From Streptococcus cristatus ATCC 51100 (GTDB lineage: Bacteria > Bacillota > Bacilli > Lactobacillales > Streptococcaceae): a stretch of 64,000 bases of DNA. The notes under the pieces were generated by a model, which saw only the letters and a list, made by a program, of their open reading frames with translations, was not told the origin of the DNA and did no database searches. The stretch spans positions 1,859,001-1,923,000 of the forward strand of contig NZ_CP050133.1 of assembly GCF_011612585.1 (NCBI RefSeq), written 5' to 3'. Made by a program: the position numbers and the translations under genes. Below are positions 44,689-60,088 of the stretch, in pieces; positions within the stretch are counted from its first letter, which is position 1, and each line of letters begins with the position of its first letter.

Positions 44689-45318
44689 TTACAAACAGAA
44701 AGGCAAAAGGAGGATCAGAAGTAAATTCCGAAGAAGATGAGCCAGTAAGGACAATTCCAGAGATCCAACCCAAGCTTTTAAGAGCCGGACAAAAGCCATG
44801 CCTAAACTTAGATAAATTAGAAAGCAAGATGATTCTCCGGGATTTCTCAGGAAAGCAAAGAGAGCAATTCCCAAGGCAATACGCCAACTCTTTCTGTATT
44901 TCATCTGCCTGTTTTGCTTAGCCTGTGATGACATACCAAATAAATCAATGCCAAGCAATAGCAAGGAGGACGCGGAAAAACTGTTTGAGATAAGCTGCTG
45001 CAAAGGCGTTATCTCAGAACTCGACTGCCCACAAAGGAGAACAAGACTCGCTGCGTTGCTTGCAATCATCAAAAAATAGAGGTAGCGCAAGTATGGAAAC
45101 CGCTTGGAAGCACGCAACTCTATCTTAAAATCCCGCCACTCACGAGAAAAATAAGAGGCATACCCTAAAAGAATGAACAAAAACAGAGAGATAAAAAGCA
45201 AGTTAGGCCTCGATAAAGCAAAACGATTGGTCATCGGATAAACCAAAAGCAGCAAGACCGATTGCATTAGCATAGCTACTAATAATATTTGGATAGATTT
45301 TTGAAATGTGAGCCTCAT
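44689..45318 (-). CDS. Hypothetical integral membrane protein
   Basis: 209 residues with about six helices, very rich in Leu. No EExxxR motif, but the C-terminal end LLAHLLRNLLLILL mirrors the last motif of the CPBP protease encoded next (ILAHMLRNAIAIL). Possibly a decayed or non-catalytic relative of that family; otherwise not recognised. It lies 146 bases after the CPBP gene. Confidence 0.6.
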   Translation of the reverse strand: MRLTFQKSIQILLVAMLMQSVLLLLVYPMTNRFALSRPNLLFISLFLFILLGYASYFSREWRDFKIELRASKRFPYLRYLYFLMIASNAASLVLLCGQSSSEITPLQQLISNSFSASSLLLLGIDLFGMSSQAKQNRQMKYRKSWRIALGIALFAFLRNPGESSCFLIYLSLGMAFVRLLKAWVGSLELSLLAHLLRNLLLILLLPFCL

Positions 45319-45424
45319 TTTTTACTCCTTAAAGCTAAGATACAATTCTCATTATAGAACAAAAGATTCGCTTTGCTAGCTCCATGTCCTCAAAAGTCAC
45401 TTTTTATCCCTGAAATGTCAAAAA

Positions 45425-45445
45425 AGAGGTCAATCTGACCTCTTC
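45425..45445 (-). terminator. Terminator of the CPBP gene
   Basis: AAGAGGTCA and TGACCTCTT form a 9-bp stem with a 3-base loop; a T run follows on the minus strand. Confidence 0.85.
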
Positions 45446-45464
45446 ATCCATGAATGATATCTAG

Positions 45465-46136
45465 TTAACTTTGTGAAATAATCATCACCAAAATAGCAAT
45501 GGCATTCCGTAACATATGGGCTAAAATTCCCATTTCCAAACGCTTAGTCTGGTGAACCACCAAAGCTAGAACGCCCCCCATACCAGCATAAAGGACAAAA
45601 CTACCGATGTTGGTCGGACCGTGGAAAAAACCAAAAAGGATAGAACCAACTATCAGACCAATCAACTCATGCTTTGGAAACAGCTTTTGGGGAATCAAAC
45701 CACGGAAAATAATCTCTTCCAAAATTGGCGCTGAAAAAACAGCTCCCACAATAAGCAAAACAACGGGCGTACTCTGAAACAAGTTTTGCAAAGCAGTTTG
45801 ATTGGCTGTCGTTCCTGAAAGTTGGCCCTCTAGAACCATAATAATCGCAGCAAAAATACTAACTCCGAAAGTTATCAGATAGGATAATACTAGCCAGATT
45901 ACCGATTTTAAGTTAAAAAAACTAAAATCAAGGGTCAGTAAGCCTTCTTTTTTAGCCATTCGCAGGGCATAAAAAATGATCAGCAAATAAATCATCAGGA
46001 TAAGCAAGGTGTATCCCATTGAAAAACTTTGATCTCGACCTTTGTAAAACTGGATCAGTACAAAAGGAACTTGAGTCTGTACGGCTAAAAACAAAGCCAG
46101 TAAACTATATTCCACTTTTTGCAAAAAAATTTTCAT
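45465..46136 (-). CDS. CPBP/Abi-family intramembrane metalloprotease
   Basis: 223 residues, seven or eight helices. Motif 1 LEEIIFRGL (Glu-Glu and Arg), motif 2 FGFFHGPTN (His), motif 3/4 HMLRNAIA (His, Asn), the complete CPBP set, so likely active as in bacteriocin self-immunity or prenyl-protein protease relatives. Substrate unknown. Promoter at 46155; not obviously next to a bacteriocin gene. Confidence 0.87.
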   Translation of the reverse strand: MKIFLQKVEYSLLALFLAVQTQVPFVLIQFYKGRDQSFSMGYTLLILMIYLLIIFYALRMAKKEGLLTLDFSFFNLKSVIWLVLSYLITFGVSIFAAIIMVLEGQLSGTTANQTALQNLFQSTPVVLLIVGAVFSAPILEEIIFRGLIPQKLFPKHELIGLIVGSILFGFFHGPTNIGSFVLYAGMGGVLALVVHQTKRLEMGILAHMLRNAIAILVMIISQS

Positions 46137-46154
46137 TTCTTCCTCCTTTTACTT

Positions 46155-46183
46155 AGTATATCGAATTTTTCCCTTCCTGTACA
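46155..46183 (-). promoter_or_regulatory. Promoter of the CPBP gene
   Basis: Minus strand TGTACA (46178-46183), 17-base spacer, TATACT (46155-46160); AGGAGG follows before the ATG. Confidence 0.6.
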
Positions 46184-46330
46184 GCTAAGAGCCATATAAA
46201 ATCAAAAAATGTGCCATCTGCTCACTAGGAAGCTCCTTCCCTAAGCTTTTGATTCAATCTGGCAGCAAAATAGAGCGCTAAAATTTCAATTTTTATTATA
46301 TCTTCACCAATTCAGTGCACCTAGCAAAAA

Positions 46331-46357
46331 AGGAAGAGAATACAAGATTCTCTTCCT
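46331..46357 (-). terminator. Terminator of the rpoBC operon
   Basis: A perfect 11-bp stem AGGAAGAGAAT/ATTCTCTTCCT with 5-base loop and a T run on the minus strand. Confidence 0.9.
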
Positions 46358-46391
46358 GATAGACTTTTATATTGTAAATTCAAGCAAGTTT

Positions 46392-49300
46392 TTATGATTC
46401 TACGCTTGTTTCAACTTCTTCAGTCTCTGCTGTTTCCACAACTTCGTCAATGATTTCAACTTCATTGATTGCTTGTGGTTCCAAGTTACGGTAACGAGCC
46501 ATACCAGTACCGGCCGGGATAATCTTACCAATGATAACATTTTCCTTGAGACCGAGCAGGTGATCCTTCTTACCACGGATAGCCGCATCTGTCAGAACAC
46601 GAGTTGTTTCCTGGAAGGAAGCTGCAGACAGGAAGCTGTTAGTTTCAAGGGAAGCTTTGGTGATTCCCATGAGGACTGGACGAGCTGTCGCAGGTACACC
46701 GCCTGAGATAACCACATCACGGTTAGCATCTGTAAAGTCAGTGATATCCATGAGAGTTCCCATGAGGAGATCTGTATCACCTGGATCCATGACGCGCACC
46801 TTGCGAATCATTTGACGAACCATTACCTCAATGTGTTTGTCGCCGATTTCTACCCCTTGGCTACGGTAAACTTTTTGTACCTCAGCAAGCAGATAGGTTT
46901 CAACAGACAAGACATCACGGACAGCCAGCAAGTGCTTAGGCTGAATAGAACCTTCAGTCAAGGCAGCACCACGAGAAACTTGGTCCCCCACTTCTACCTT
47001 CATGCGAGCTGTGAATGGCACCACGTATTCGCCTTCGCCAGTTGCACCTGTAACAAAGACTTTCTTGGTACGAGTAGATGCATCTTCTTCGATAGCAGTA
47101 ACTTCACCCTTGACTTCAGTGATGACCGCTTCCCCTTTCGGATTGCGGGCTTCAAAGATTTCTTGGACACGAGGAAGACCTTGTGTGATATCGGTATTAG
47201 AGGCAACACCACCCGTGTGGAAGGTACGCATGGTCAACTGTGTACCTGGCTCCCCGATAGACTGGGCAGCGATGGTTCCGACTGCTTCACCAACTTCAAC
47301 CGCATCGCCAGTCGCCAAGTTGATACCGTAACAGTGACGGCAGACACCATGGCGAGTGTTACATGTAAAGACAGAGCGGATTGTCACTTCTTCAACACCA
47401 GCATTGACGATTTCACGCGCCTTGTCTTCGGTGATCAATTCATTTGGACCGATGATAACTGCGCCAGTTTCTGGATGTTTAACCGTTTTCTTAGTGTAAC
47501 GACCATTGAGACGTTCTTCCAGAGACTCGATCATTTCCTTGCCTTCTGTGATAGAAGTGATGAGCAAGCCGCGGTCTGTACCACAGTCGTCCTCACGTAT
47601 AATCACGTCTTGAGCAACGTCAACTAGACGACGAGTCAAGTAACCTGAATCGGCTGTCTTGAGGGCCGTATCGGTCATACCTTTACGGGCACCGTGAGTA
47701 GAGAAGAACATTTCCAATACAGACAAACCTTCGCGGAAGTTTGAAAGGATTGGCAATTCCATGATACGTCCGTTCGGAGCAGCCATCAGACCACGCATAC
47801 CGGCAAGCTGTGAGAAGTTAGAGATGTTACCACGCGCTCCAGAGTCCATCATCATAACGATTGGGTTCTTCGGATCTTGGTTGGCAACCAAGCGTTTCTC
47901 CAGTTTTTCACGGGCAGCACGCCATTCAGCTGTAACAGCATTGTAGCGTTCGTCGTCAGTAATCATACCACGACGGAATTGCTTGGTGATTTGTTCTACA
48001 CGCTTGTGAGATTCTTCAATAATCTCTGCCTTGTCTTCCACGACTGGAATGTCAGCAATACCTACTGTCAAACCAGCCAGAGTAGAATGGTGGTAACCTA
48101 GGTCTTTCAAGCGGTCCAGCAGGGCAGATGTTTCTGTCGTACGGAAGCGTTTGAAGATTTCAGCAATGATATTTCCTAGATTTTTCTTCTTGAACGGAAT
48201 ATTTAACTCTAGGGCTTCAATAGCAGACTTGATGTCTTTACCTGGCTCCAAGAAGTATTTAGCTGGTACACCTGCTGTCAAGTTAGCATTCGTTGGTTCT
48301 TGCAGGTAAGGCAGCTCTTCTGGCATGATATCGTTGAAGAGAATCTTACCTACTGTGGTCATGAGGATCTTGTGTTTTTGATCTTCTGTCCAAGGTTTGT
48401 TGAGGCTATCTGTCGCGATACCCACACGAGTGTGCAGGTGGACATAGCCATTACGCAAGGCCATCACGGCTTCATCACGGTCTTTAAAGACCATGCCTTC
48501 ACCTTCACGACCTGCTTCTTCCATGGTCAGGTAATAGTTACCCAAGACCATATCTTGAGATGGTGTTACAACTGGTTTTCCGTCTTTCGGATTCAAGATG
48601 TGCTCAGCAGCCAGCATGAGGATACGAGCTTCAGCTTGAGCTTCTTCAGACAATGGAACGTGAATGGCCATTTGGTCACCGTCAAAGTCGGCATTGTAGG
48701 CTTCACAGACCAGCGGATGCAAGCGAAGAGCCTTACCATCGATTAGAACTGGCTCAAAGGCTTGGATCCCCAAACGGTGAAGGGTCGGCGCGCGGTTAAG
48801 GAGCACTGGGTGTTCTTTGATAACATCTTCCAAGACATCCCAGATGCGCTCATCGCCACGTTCTACCATGCGCTTAGCAGCTTTCACATTCTGTGCATAG
48901 TCACGGGCAACAATTTCCCGCATAACAAACGGTTTGAAGAGCTCGATCGCCATTTCACGTGGCACACCACATTGATACATCTTCAATGTCGGACCAACGG
49001 CGATAACGGAACGGCCTGAGAAGTCAACCCGTTTACCCAGCAAGTTTTGACGGAAGCGTCCTTGTTTACCTTTGAGCATGTGACTCAAAGACTTAAGTGG
49101 ACGGCTACCTGGTCCTGTGATTGGACGACCACGACGACCATTGTCAATCAAAGCGTCCACCGCTTCTTGCAGCATCCGCTTCTCATTTTGAACGATGATG
49201 CCTGGTGCATTCAACTCAAGCAAACGAGCCAAACGGTTGTTCCGGTTGATAACGCGGCGGTAGAGGTCATTCAAGTCAGATGAGGCAAAGCGGCCACCAT

Positions 49301-50036
49301 CCAATTGAAGCATTGGACGTAGATCTGGTGGAATGACTGGCAGGATGTTGAGAATCATCCATTCTGGCTTATTGCCAGAGCGGTAGAAGGCATCCAAAAC
49401 GTCCAAACGACGAATAGCTTTGATTCGTTTTTGACCAGAAGCTGTTTTCAATTCTTCCTTGAGAGCCGCAATTTCTGTTTCCAAATCCACTTGTTTCAGC
49501 AAGTCTTGGATCGCTTCTGCTCCCATCTTGGCAACGAATGAACCTGCACCATATTCACGGAGGCGCTCACGATACTCGCGCTCCGTCATGATAGACTTGT
49601 GCTCCAGTGGTGTTTCCTTAGGATCAATCACCACATAAGCCGCAAAATAAATGACTTCTTCTAGGGCGCGCGGACTCATATCTAGAGTCAAGCCCATACG
49701 GCTTGGGATTCCCTTGAAATACCAAATGTGAGAAACCGGTGCTTTAAGCTCGATGTGCCCCATACGTTCACGACGAACCTTGGTCCGTGTTACTTCAACA
49801 CCACAGCGGTCACAAATAATCCCTTTGTAACGAATCCGTTTGTATTTACCGCAGGCACACTCCCAATCCTTGGTTGGCCCGAAGATCACCTCGTCAAAGA
49901 GGCCTTCACGTTCTGGCTTCAAGGTCCGGTAATTGATTGTCTCAGGCTTCTTCACTTCTCCGTAAGACCATGAACGGACCTTACTTGGAGAAGCTAGGGT
50001 GATTTGCATACTTTTAAATCGATTTACATCAACCAC
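46392..50036 (-). CDS. rpoC: RNA polymerase subunit beta-prime
   Basis: 1214 residues, full length. N-terminal zinc site [13 protein letters not shown] then CDRCG; catalytic Mg motif [12 protein letters not shown]; second zinc site [13 protein letters not shown] near residue 890; trigger-loop region with [19 protein letters not shown]. Acidic C-terminal tail. Follows rpoB by 38 bases. Essential core enzyme; no anomalies. Confidence 0.98.
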   Translation of the reverse strand: MVDVNRFKSMQITLASPSKVRSWSYGEVKKPETINYRTLKPEREGLFDEVIFGPTKDWECACGKYKRIRYKGIICDRCGVEVTRTKVRRERMGHIELKAPVSHIWYFKGIPSRMGLTLDMSPRALEEVIYFAAYVVIDPKETPLEHKSIMTEREYRERLREYGAGSFVAKMGAEAIQDLLKQVDLETEIAALKEELKTASGQKRIKAIRRLDVLDAFYRSGNKPEWMILNILPVIPPDLRPMLQLDGGRFASSDLNDLYRRVINRNNRLARLLELNAPGIIVQNEKRMLQEAVDALIDNGRRGRPITGPGSRPLKSLSHMLKGKQGRFRQNLLGKRVDFSGRSVIAVGPTLKMYQCGVPREMAIELFKPFVMREIVARDYAQNVKAAKRMVERGDERIWDVLEDVIKEHPVLLNRAPTLHRLGIQAFEPVLIDGKALRLHPLVCEAYNADFDGDQMAIHVPLSEEAQAEARILMLAAEHILNPKDGKPVVTPSQDMVLGNYYLTMEEAGREGEGMVFKDRDEAVMALRNGYVHLHTRVGIATDSLNKPWTEDQKHKILMTTVGKILFNDIMPEELPYLQEPTNANLTAGVPAKYFLEPGKDIKSAIEALELNIPFKKKNLGNIIAEIFKRFRTTETSALLDRLKDLGYHHSTLAGLTVGIADIPVVEDKAEIIEESHKRVEQITKQFRRGMITDDERYNAVTAEWRAAREKLEKRLVANQDPKNPIVMMMDSGARGNISNFSQLAGMRGLMAAPNGRIMELPILSNFREGLSVLEMFFSTHGARKGMTDTALKTADSGYLTRRLVDVAQDVIIREDDCGTDRGLLITSITEGKEMIESLEERLNGRYTKKTVKHPETGAVIIGPNELITEDKAREIVNAGVEEVTIRSVFTCNTRHGVCRHCYGINLATGDAVEVGEAVGTIAAQSIGEPGTQLTMRTFHTGGVASNTDITQGLPRVQEIFEARNPKGEAVITEVKGEVTAIEEDASTRTKKVFVTGATGEGEYVVPFTARMKVEVGDQVSRGAALTEGSIQPKHLLAVRDVLSVETYLLAEVQKVYRSQGVEIGDKHIEVMVRQMIRKVRVMDPGDTDLLMGTLMDITDFTDANRDVVISGGVPATARPVLMGITKASLETNSFLSAASFQETTRVLTDAAIRGKKDHLLGLKENVIIGKIIPAGTGMARYRNLEPQAINEVEIIDEVVETAETEEVETSVES

Positions 50037-50074
50037 TATTTCTTACCTTTCTTATTTATCTAATCAGCGACGAA

Positions 50075-53647
<3,573 letters not shown>

Positions 53648-53891
53648 GTTTCTAACTCCTTTTTTATAAAGTACAGAGGGAGGGAATCGGAGAAAATTGA
53701 GATTTTCTGATTATTGGAATACTAACCATTTGCCTCTCATATCACACTCTTCTTCACTCTTACCAAGGGGATACCCCTTCTACGCCATTGACTCTCGTCA
53801 AAACAGCTACAATCAGTCCTTTTTGCCAAGTTTTTAGAATCTTTAAGTTTGCGTTACAAATCCTAGAATTCTGAAAAATAGACACAAAAAG

Positions 53892-53932
53892 AGCAGCTAA
53901 ATCTGACTTATAAAAAGTTTGATTTAACTGCT
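53892..53932 (-). terminator. Terminator after pbp1b
   Basis: AGCAG-C-TAAATC pairs with GATTTA-A-CTGCT (one internal mismatch); the minus-strand continuation is CTTTTTGTG. It lies about 130 bases after the pbp1b stop. Confidence 0.6.
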
Positions 53933-54062
53933 GCAAGCTTTAATCGGACAATATTTCAATTAAAGCACACGACAAATTATTGATACTATTATACCGTATT
54001 TATCTAGAAATTGCAAGGCTTTCCTCTTCTTTCTGAAAAGTTGAAAAGCCGTTTTTGATGTC

Positions 54063-56483
54063 CTAGTTTCCCTGTCGGTTACTGCTGGAATTCGTCCCAT
54101 TATTGGAATTCGGATTAGAGCTAAAGTTAGAACCAGAATTAGAGGTATAACCACCCAAGATTGCTCCCCAAGCTTTCTGATAATCCGCATCAGATGCACC
54201 GATACCAAAGCGATAGCTCGTCGTTGGAGCGCCATTCTTAGCCCAGTAGCTAGGAACAGTCGGACCGCTTACATTGATGGAACGGCCATTGATTGTGACG
54301 GTTCCCGGTCTTTCTCCAGTAGATTTGAGAACATCAGACTTGATAACGCTCGAATCAAGATTGAATTTCTCTCCGATTCCCCAAGCCTCTGGATCCGCCT
54401 CATAAATGGCATTGGCTAGATAGGCCATATAGGCCGCATTATTATTGTAGCCTGTTAGGGCAGCCATAGAAGTATTGTCATCATGACCAATCCAGCCTCC
54501 AAGGGTCATCCGAGGAGTGGAAAGCATGAGCCACATATCTCCATTGCTGTTGGTTGTACCTGTCTTGCCAATCCAGTCTGCGCCGGCCAAGGTACCATTG
54601 ACTTGACTAATCCTTGATTTAAAGGTCGTAGTTGCACCAGAGTTGAGCACACCCCGCATCAAGCTTTGCATAATCGTTGCAGTAGCAGGCGAGTAAACCT
54701 GAACTGGTTTCGCCTTATGCTCATAAACCACCTTGCCGTCTGGAGCTGTGATCTTTTCAATCATATACTTTTCTTGATAAGAACCATTATTAGCCAAAGT
54801 CTGGAAACCGTTGGTGTGCTGGGCAACCGAAACCTCGATTCCCCCACCCATTGGTAGACTTTCAATATCGTAGTTGTCAATATGGTAGCCCATTTTTTCC
54901 ATATAGCCTCGGACATTCACACCCTTCTCGCGAAGTGCACGATAGGTCCAATAAGCTGGAATATTCCAAGAAGTATTGAGGGCTTCCTGCAGGTCCATCA
55001 TGCCTGTTCCGCGACTGTCCACGTGCATAATTGGCTCACCGCTAGAGAAGTTCGTCGGATAATTGGAAAGGACACTCGCACTTCCCATCAGCCCTTGGTC
55101 AATGGCAATCCCATAAGCTAAAATTGGCTTGATAGTCGAACCAGGAGATCTTTCCGTATCAAAAGCATGGTTGTTTTGATTAGAGCTATAGTCTCTACCA
55201 CCGACAAAACCAATAATGGCTCCTGTTTTATTGTCCTGAAGGACATTTCCAACCTCGACCATTCCTGTCCCATCATCCAAGAGACCACCGTAGTTGGCAA
55301 CTGCATTCTGCATTGCCTGATGAATCGAATGATTGATGGTTGTTGTGACCGTATAGCCACCCTCGCTCAGCTCTTTTCGAGCCAACTCTTGATAGGCTTC
55401 AACCGTTGCATTATTTTTTAATTCTTGCTGGGATACATTGTCCCGCTGAATCAAATACTGATACATGGCCGTCTGCGCTTCTGAAAAGGCTGTATGGTAG
55501 AGGTAGCTATGCGAGCTCTTTTGAAGGCTCTCAGTCGGCTTGAAATCCTGCGTCAGATCATAGTCCTTGTACTGCTGATAGTCTGCTTCACTCAGTCGAC
55601 CTGTACGGTACATATTATACAAAACATTCCGAGCCCGCTCTAGACCTAAAGCCATATCATCTGGACTCTTCATGCTACCATCAGAGGCATAGGGCGAATA
55701 GACAATTGGGCTCTGGGGCAATCCTGCAATAAACGCAGCCTGTGGAATACTCAAATCCTTGGCTGATACACCAAAAATCCCTTGAGCTGCTTCTTCCACT
55801 CCAGCAATATTTTGTCCTTTGTTATTCCGACCAAAAGGTGCTACATTCAAATAAGCAGTCAGAATGTCATCCTTGGACATATAGCGTTCCAGAGCCAAGG
55901 CATCAACAATCTCTACTGCCTTCCGCTTGAAAGTCGGAGCATCTCCCACGACCTGCTGCTTGATCAACTGCTGAGTTAAGGTCGAGCCCCCGCTGGATGA
56001 ACCAACTCCAACTACAGAACCCAAGGTTGCCCGCAGAACAGCCTTGGGCACAACACCATTGTGAGTTTCAAAGTTCTCATCTTCCGTCGCAATGATAGCA
56101 TTTTTGACATTATCCGAAATCGCATCGCTGGCAACTGGAATCCGCAACAAATCATTATCGATTTCAGAAATCAACTCTCCGTTAGCATAGGTCAGCTTCG
56201 AAATCCCAGAAATCTTATTGACCTGACTTACCAGCTCCTCCTGCTTCGGCACGGAGACATCACTAAAAAGGCTGGCGGCATAGCCCAATCCGAGTCCAGC
56301 CCCCAATACTATTCCAAAAAAGATAAATACAAAAGCGACATTTAAGAGTAGTTTTACTGTCCGAAAAATAACGGAAACAATATCAAGTACCGACCATGTC
56401 TCTCCTTTTGGCTTAGACGTCTTAACAGGTGAGGGCTCCCCCTTACCAAACTGTTTTAACTTTTTTATAAATGGTTTCAACAT
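54063..56483 (-). CDS. pbp1b: Class A penicillin-binding protein 1b
   Basis: 806 residues. Short cytosolic tail, one membrane helix (about 48-72), glycosyltransferase domain with [12 protein letters not shown] (catalytic Glu) and [12 protein letters not shown], then transpeptidase domain with [11 protein letters not shown] (SxxK Ser), SWN motif in TSWNIP and KTGTTN. C-terminal tail rich in Ser and Asn. It polymerises and crosslinks peptidoglycan outside the membrane. Own promoter at 56502 with a short leader and AAGGAG ribosome site. Confidence 0.96.
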   Translation of the reverse strand: MLKPFIKKLKQFGKGEPSPVKTSKPKGETWSVLDIVSVIFRTVKLLLNVAFVFIFFGIVLGAGLGLGYAASLFSDVSVPKQEELVSQVNKISGISKLTYANGELISEIDNDLLRIPVASDAISDNVKNAIIATEDENFETHNGVVPKAVLRATLGSVVGVGSSSGGSTLTQQLIKQQVVGDAPTFKRKAVEIVDALALERYMSKDDILTAYLNVAPFGRNNKGQNIAGVEEAAQGIFGVSAKDLSIPQAAFIAGLPQSPIVYSPYASDGSMKSPDDMALGLERARNVLYNMYRTGRLSEADYQQYKDYDLTQDFKPTESLQKSSHSYLYHTAFSEAQTAMYQYLIQRDNVSQQELKNNATVEAYQELARKELSEGGYTVTTTINHSIHQAMQNAVANYGGLLDDGTGMVEVGNVLQDNKTGAIIGFVGGRDYSSNQNNHAFDTERSPGSTIKPILAYGIAIDQGLMGSASVLSNYPTNFSSGEPIMHVDSRGTGMMDLQEALNTSWNIPAYWTYRALREKGVNVRGYMEKMGYHIDNYDIESLPMGGGIEVSVAQHTNGFQTLANNGSYQEKYMIEKITAPDGKVVYEHKAKPVQVYSPATATIMQSLMRGVLNSGATTTFKSRISQVNGTLAGADWIGKTGTTNSNGDMWLMLSTPRMTLGGWIGHDDNTSMAALTGYNNNAAYMAYLANAIYEADPEAWGIGEKFNLDSSVIKSDVLKSTGERPGTVTINGRSINVSGPTVPSYWAKNGAPTTSYRFGIGASDADYQKAWGAILGGYTSNSGSNFSSNPNSNNGTNSSSNRQGN

Positions 56484-56501
56484 AGATTCTCCTTATCGAC
56501 T

Positions 56502-56531
56502 ATTATAGCAAACATCAGCAGATTATATCAA
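56502..56531 (-). promoter_or_regulatory. Promoter of pbp1b
   Basis: Minus strand TTGATA (56526-56531), 18-base spacer, extended -10 TGCTATAAT (hexamer 56502-56507). Confidence 0.75.
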
Positions 56532-56580
56532 GAAAGAGCTAATTCTAGCGCTTTTACAGGAATTATTTTCTGGCTACTCA

Positions 56581-56608
56581 TTGCTATTTGTCGGGTTTGT
56601 GATACAAT
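56581..56608 (+). promoter_or_regulatory. Promoter of tyrS
   Basis: TTGCTA (56581-56586), 16-base spacer, extended -10 TGATACAAT (hexamer 56603-56608). The leader is about 64 bases; a small AGCAAGG/CTTTGCT hairpin precedes the ribosome site. It is too short for a T-box. Confidence 0.65.
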
Positions 56609-56678
56609 AGAAAGATAAGACAAAAAATAATTGAGCAAGGGCAACTGTCTTTGCTATCTTAGAAAAGGAGAGACAACT

Positions 56679-57935
56679 ATGCACATTTTTGATGAGCTAA
56701 AAGAGCGTGGTTTGATTTTTCAAACGACTGATGAAGAAGCTTTGCGTAAAGCCTTAGAAGAAGGGCAGGTCTCTTATTATACTGGATACGATCCAACAGC
56801 GGACAGTCTGCACTTAGGTCACTTGGTAGCTATTTTGACCAGCCGCCGCTTACAGTTAGCTGGGCACAAGCCTTATGCCCTCGTCGGTGGTGCAACAGGT
56901 TTGATTGGCGACCCATCCTTTAAAGATGCAGAGCGTAGCCTGCAAACCAAGGAAACCGTTGATGGCTGGGTTCAGTCTATCCAAGGCCAACTTTCTCGCT
57001 TTCTTGACTTTGAAAATGGCGAAAACAAAGCTGTCATGGTCAACAACTACGACTGGTTTGGCAGCATCAGCTTCATTGATTTCCTCCGTGATGTCGGTAA
57101 ATACTTCACTGTCAACTACATGATGAGCAAGGAATCCGTGAAAAAACGGATTGAAACAGGGATTTCTTACACAGAGTTTGCTTACCAAATCATGCAAGGT
57201 TACGACTTCTTTGTCCTTAACAAAGAACATAACGTAACTCTTCAAATCGGTGGTTCTGACCAGTGGGGTAATATGACTGCTGGTACCGAATTGCTTCGTC
57301 GTAAGGCTGACAAGACAGGCCACGTTATCACAGTCCCTCTTATCACTGATGCAACTGGTAAAAAATTTGGTAAATCAGAAGGAAATGCTGTTTGGCTCAA
57401 TGCCGACAAGACTTCTCCATACGAAATGTATCAATTCTGGATGAATGTCATGGACGCTGACGCTGTTCGCTTCTTGAAGATCTTTACTTTCTTGTCACTC
57501 GATGAGATTGAAGACATCCGCAAACAGTTTGAAGCAGCTCCACACGAACGCTTGGCTCAAAAAGTCCTCGCTCGTGAAGTCGTGACTCTTGTCCATGGTG
57601 AAGAAGCCTACAAAGAAGCCCTTAACATCACTGAGCAACTCTTTGCAGGAAATATCAAAAACCTTTCTGTCAAAGAACTCAAACAAGGACTTCGTGGAGT
57701 ACCAAACTACCAAGTTCAAGCCGACGAAAATCTTAACATCGTGGAAATCCTCGTGTCATCTGGCGTGGTCAACTCAAAACGCCAAGCCCGCGAAGATGTT
57801 CAAAACGGAGCAATTTACGTCAACGGCGACCGCATCCAAGACCTTGACTATGTCTTGAGCGACGCAGATAAGTTAGAGAACGAACTCACTGTTATCCGAC
57901 GCGGTAAGAAGAAATACTTCGTCCTTACATACTAA
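56679..57935 (+). CDS. tyrS: Tyrosyl-tRNA synthetase
   Basis: 418 residues from the ATG at 56679 (AAAAGGAG upstream); the in-frame extension to 56631 has no ribosome site. HIGH-like motif [11 protein letters not shown], tyrosine site [30 protein letters not shown]-like [10 protein letters not shown]-terminal S4 RNA-binding domain ([15 protein letters not shown]). Charges tRNA-Tyr in the cytosol. Confidence 0.97.
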   Translation: MHIFDELKERGLIFQTTDEEALRKALEEGQVSYYTGYDPTADSLHLGHLVAILTSRRLQLAGHKPYALVGGATGLIGDPSFKDAERSLQTKETVDGWVQSIQGQLSRFLDFENGENKAVMVNNYDWFGSISFIDFLRDVGKYFTVNYMMSKESVKKRIETGISYTEFAYQIMQGYDFFVLNKEHNVTLQIGGSDQWGNMTAGTELLRRKADKTGHVITVPLITDATGKKFGKSEGNAVWLNADKTSPYEMYQFWMNVMDADAVRFLKIFTFLSLDEIEDIRKQFEAAPHERLAQKVLAREVVTLVHGEEAYKEALNITEQLFAGNIKNLSVKELKQGLRGVPNYQVQADENLNIVEILVSSGVVNSKRQAREDVQNGAIYVNGDRIQDLDYVLSDADKLENELTVIRRGKKKYFVLTY

Positions 57936-57960
57936 AACATTCAAAACTTATCCACACAAA

Positions 57961-57997
57961 CAAAAGGAGTTACTCTTCCCTGAGATAACTCCTTTTG
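57961..57997. terminator. Bidirectional terminator between tyrS and the ATPase gene
   Basis: CAAAAGGAGTTA (57961-57972) and TAACTCCTTTTG (57986-57997), a perfect 12-bp stem. Confidence 0.85.
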
Positions 57998-58008
57998 CTT
58001 ATGGTTGA

Positions 58009-60087
58009 TTAAAATCTTCTTACATACCTATTCTTAACAGAAAGACTACGAAGTACAATTCGCAAAGTTGTGAGGTTATGTAAGATAGAAAGATTGGAAG
58101 GACTAAGCCAGTTAAATAAACCAAAGCCAATCAAACTACTGTTTACGACGATAGTTTCTTGGATATTCTTCTGAATCAGTTTTTGCAAAGACGATGAAAG
58201 AGAGTCTAATTCTTCAAAAAAATCCAAGCGATTATCTAATAATAATATATCGCTCATTTGCTTAGAAATATCTGCACTTTCATTCATCACAACACCAATA
58301 TCCGCAAGGGTTAGAGCTGCCGAGTCATTCAGGCCGTCTCCGACCATTAAGACAGCATGACCAGATTGCTGTAACTCCTGCACCAATTCAAATTTTCCAT
58401 CAGGTTTCAAATCTGTATAAACTTGATCAAACGGCAAATCTTTTACAAGTTCTTCCGTTCTAACCAAGGTATCACCTGTTGCTAAAATCAGTTTCTTTCC
58501 TTGAGCTTTGAGCTTTTCTAAGGCAACTTTTGCTTCTTTTCTCAAAGGAGTATGGATACAGAACATCCCAATAAGATCATTGCGATAGCCCAAGAACAGT
58601 AGATTGTAGTGATTCTTATATTCTTCGATCAGGGCATTTTGTTCAGGACTAATATTGATTTGCTCGTCTTGCATCAGGACAAAATTTCCGATGACAACCG
58701 ATTCACCATCAATATGGGACTTAATTCCCTTGCTTGCAATATATTGGAGTTTCCCATGCATTTCCTCATGTTCAATTCCCTCTATCTCAGCTTGCTTGAC
58801 AATGGCATTAGCGATAGGATGATAGATGTGCTCCTCAAGACAGGCACTGATTCTGAGAATATCTTCCTCACTATAGTCTCCAAAAGGTAACACCTTTTCA
58901 ACTATAGGATAGCTAGTTGTGATTGTCCCCGTCTTATCAAATAAGAAGGTATCGACTTCCAGATATTTCTCCAGAACATCCCCATCCTTAATCACCATTT
59001 CACGATTCAAACCCTCCTTGATAGCCGTTAAATAAGCTACAGGAGTAGAGATTTTCAAAGCGCAGGAGAAATCGACCAATAAGAAAGAAATAGCCTTAGA
59101 AAAAGAACCTGTTAATAGGTAAGTCAGACCAGCACCCAAGAAATTATATTTGACGACCTTATCCGCCATCTTGATGAAATAGCGTTGTTTCGTTTTCTTG
59201 TTTTCTTCAGATTTCTTCATCAACTCAATTAGCTGTAAAATACGGCTGTTCATCTGATTATCGGTTACACGAATGCGTAACTCTCCAGTTTCTAATACTG
59301 TATTTGCACAAACCAAATCAGACTCTCTTTTTTCAACTGGAAAACTCTCTCCTGTCAAGGAGCTTTCGTTGACCATACCTAAACCTGAAACTACTTGTCC
59401 ATCAAACAGAATTTCATTTCCTTGAGATAGGACCAAGACATCTCCTATTTGAACATCGGAACTCTTGATACTAACAACCGTATCCCCCTGTACTAGAAAT
59501 ACATCGCTCTCTTTTGCAAGAAGGCTCTGTTCTAAATCTGTTGCAGTTTTTTTCAAGGACCACTGATCTAAATGATTCCCCAAATCAAGCATAAACATGA
59601 TATTGCTAGCCGTCTTAGATTGGTTCATAAACAAGGACAATAAAATCGCCGAACAGTCCAGGACCTCCATCGTTAGTTCCTTGCGCGCTAGTGTTTGATA
59701 AGCTTCTCTAATATAGCCAAAAGCCTGATAACAAGTCCATATATAGCGAATAGGATACGGCACAAAACTACGAAAAAGTATACGCTTAATCGCTGCACCT
59801 GAAACAATAGAATAAGCACTCTCTTCTCTACGAATGGGAAGAGTCATCAACTCAGAAACTTTCCCTTTATCAATTCTTTTTAAAAAGGCTTCTGCATTGT
59901 CTAATACAGAGAAGCCTTCTTTTATACGTAGAGTAAAGTGCTGTTGATCCATGTAAAACTGGATGGACTCAATCCCCTTTTCATCTCTCGCCAAGGAACG
60001 AAGATAGTCTTGAATATCCAAGGTGAGTGAAAAAGAAGATGATAGTCGGATATGTTGGTATCCTCTATGTAGCACTTTAAAAGACAT
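58009..60087 (-). CDS. P1B-like heavy-metal P-type ATPase with atypical membrane motif
   Basis: 692 residues. Core machinery is complete: ESSLTGES, DKTGTIT (phosphorylated Asp), the HP motif in EEHIYHPIANAIV, and MVGDGLNDSAAL. Two departures from CopA/ZntA: the N-terminal ferredoxin-like region (1-75) has no CxxC, and the metal motif in the membrane is DFSCALKISTPVA instead of CPCALG-TP, with Pro replaced by Ser before the Cys. Transported ion unknown; the PacL/CtpC comparison through its DUF6110 neighbour points to Mn, Zn or Fe efflux (inference). One base separates it from the DUF6110 gene. Confidence 0.85.
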   Translation of the reverse strand: MSFKVLHRGYQHIRLSSSFSLTLDIQDYLRSLARDEKGIESIQFYMDQQHFTLRIKEGFSVLDNAEAFLKRIDKGKVSELMTLPIRREESAYSIVSGAAIKRILFRSFVPYPIRYIWTCYQAFGYIREAYQTLARKELTMEVLDCSAILLSLFMNQSKTASNIMFMLDLGNHLDQWSLKKTATDLEQSLLAKESDVFLVQGDTVVSIKSSDVQIGDVLVLSQGNEILFDGQVVSGLGMVNESSLTGESFPVEKRESDLVCANTVLETGELRIRVTDNQMNSRILQLIELMKKSEENKKTKQRYFIKMADKVVKYNFLGAGLTYLLTGSFSKAISFLLVDFSCALKISTPVAYLTAIKEGLNREMVIKDGDVLEKYLEVDTFLFDKTGTITTSYPIVEKVLPFGDYSEEDILRISACLEEHIYHPIANAIVKQAEIEGIEHEEMHGKLQYIASKGIKSHIDGESVVIGNFVLMQDEQINISPEQNALIEEYKNHYNLLFLGYRNDLIGMFCIHTPLRKEAKVALEKLKAQGKKLILATGDTLVRTEELVKDLPFDQVYTDLKPDGKFELVQELQQSGHAVLMVGDGLNDSAALTLADIGVVMNESADISKQMSDILLLDNRLDFFEELDSLSSSLQKLIQKNIQETIVVNSSLIGFGLFNWLSPSNLSILHNLTTLRIVLRSLSVKNRYVRRF

Positions 60088-60088
60088 A

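Noticed and set aside
53648..53890. rpoB promoter candidates (TTGACG near 53800, TTGGTA near 53765)
   Set aside because: Neither has a matching -10 at proper spacing, so no call was made.
56609..56678. T-box leader for tyrS
   Set aside because: Leader of about 64 bases and no T-box sequence or terminator; only a small hairpin.
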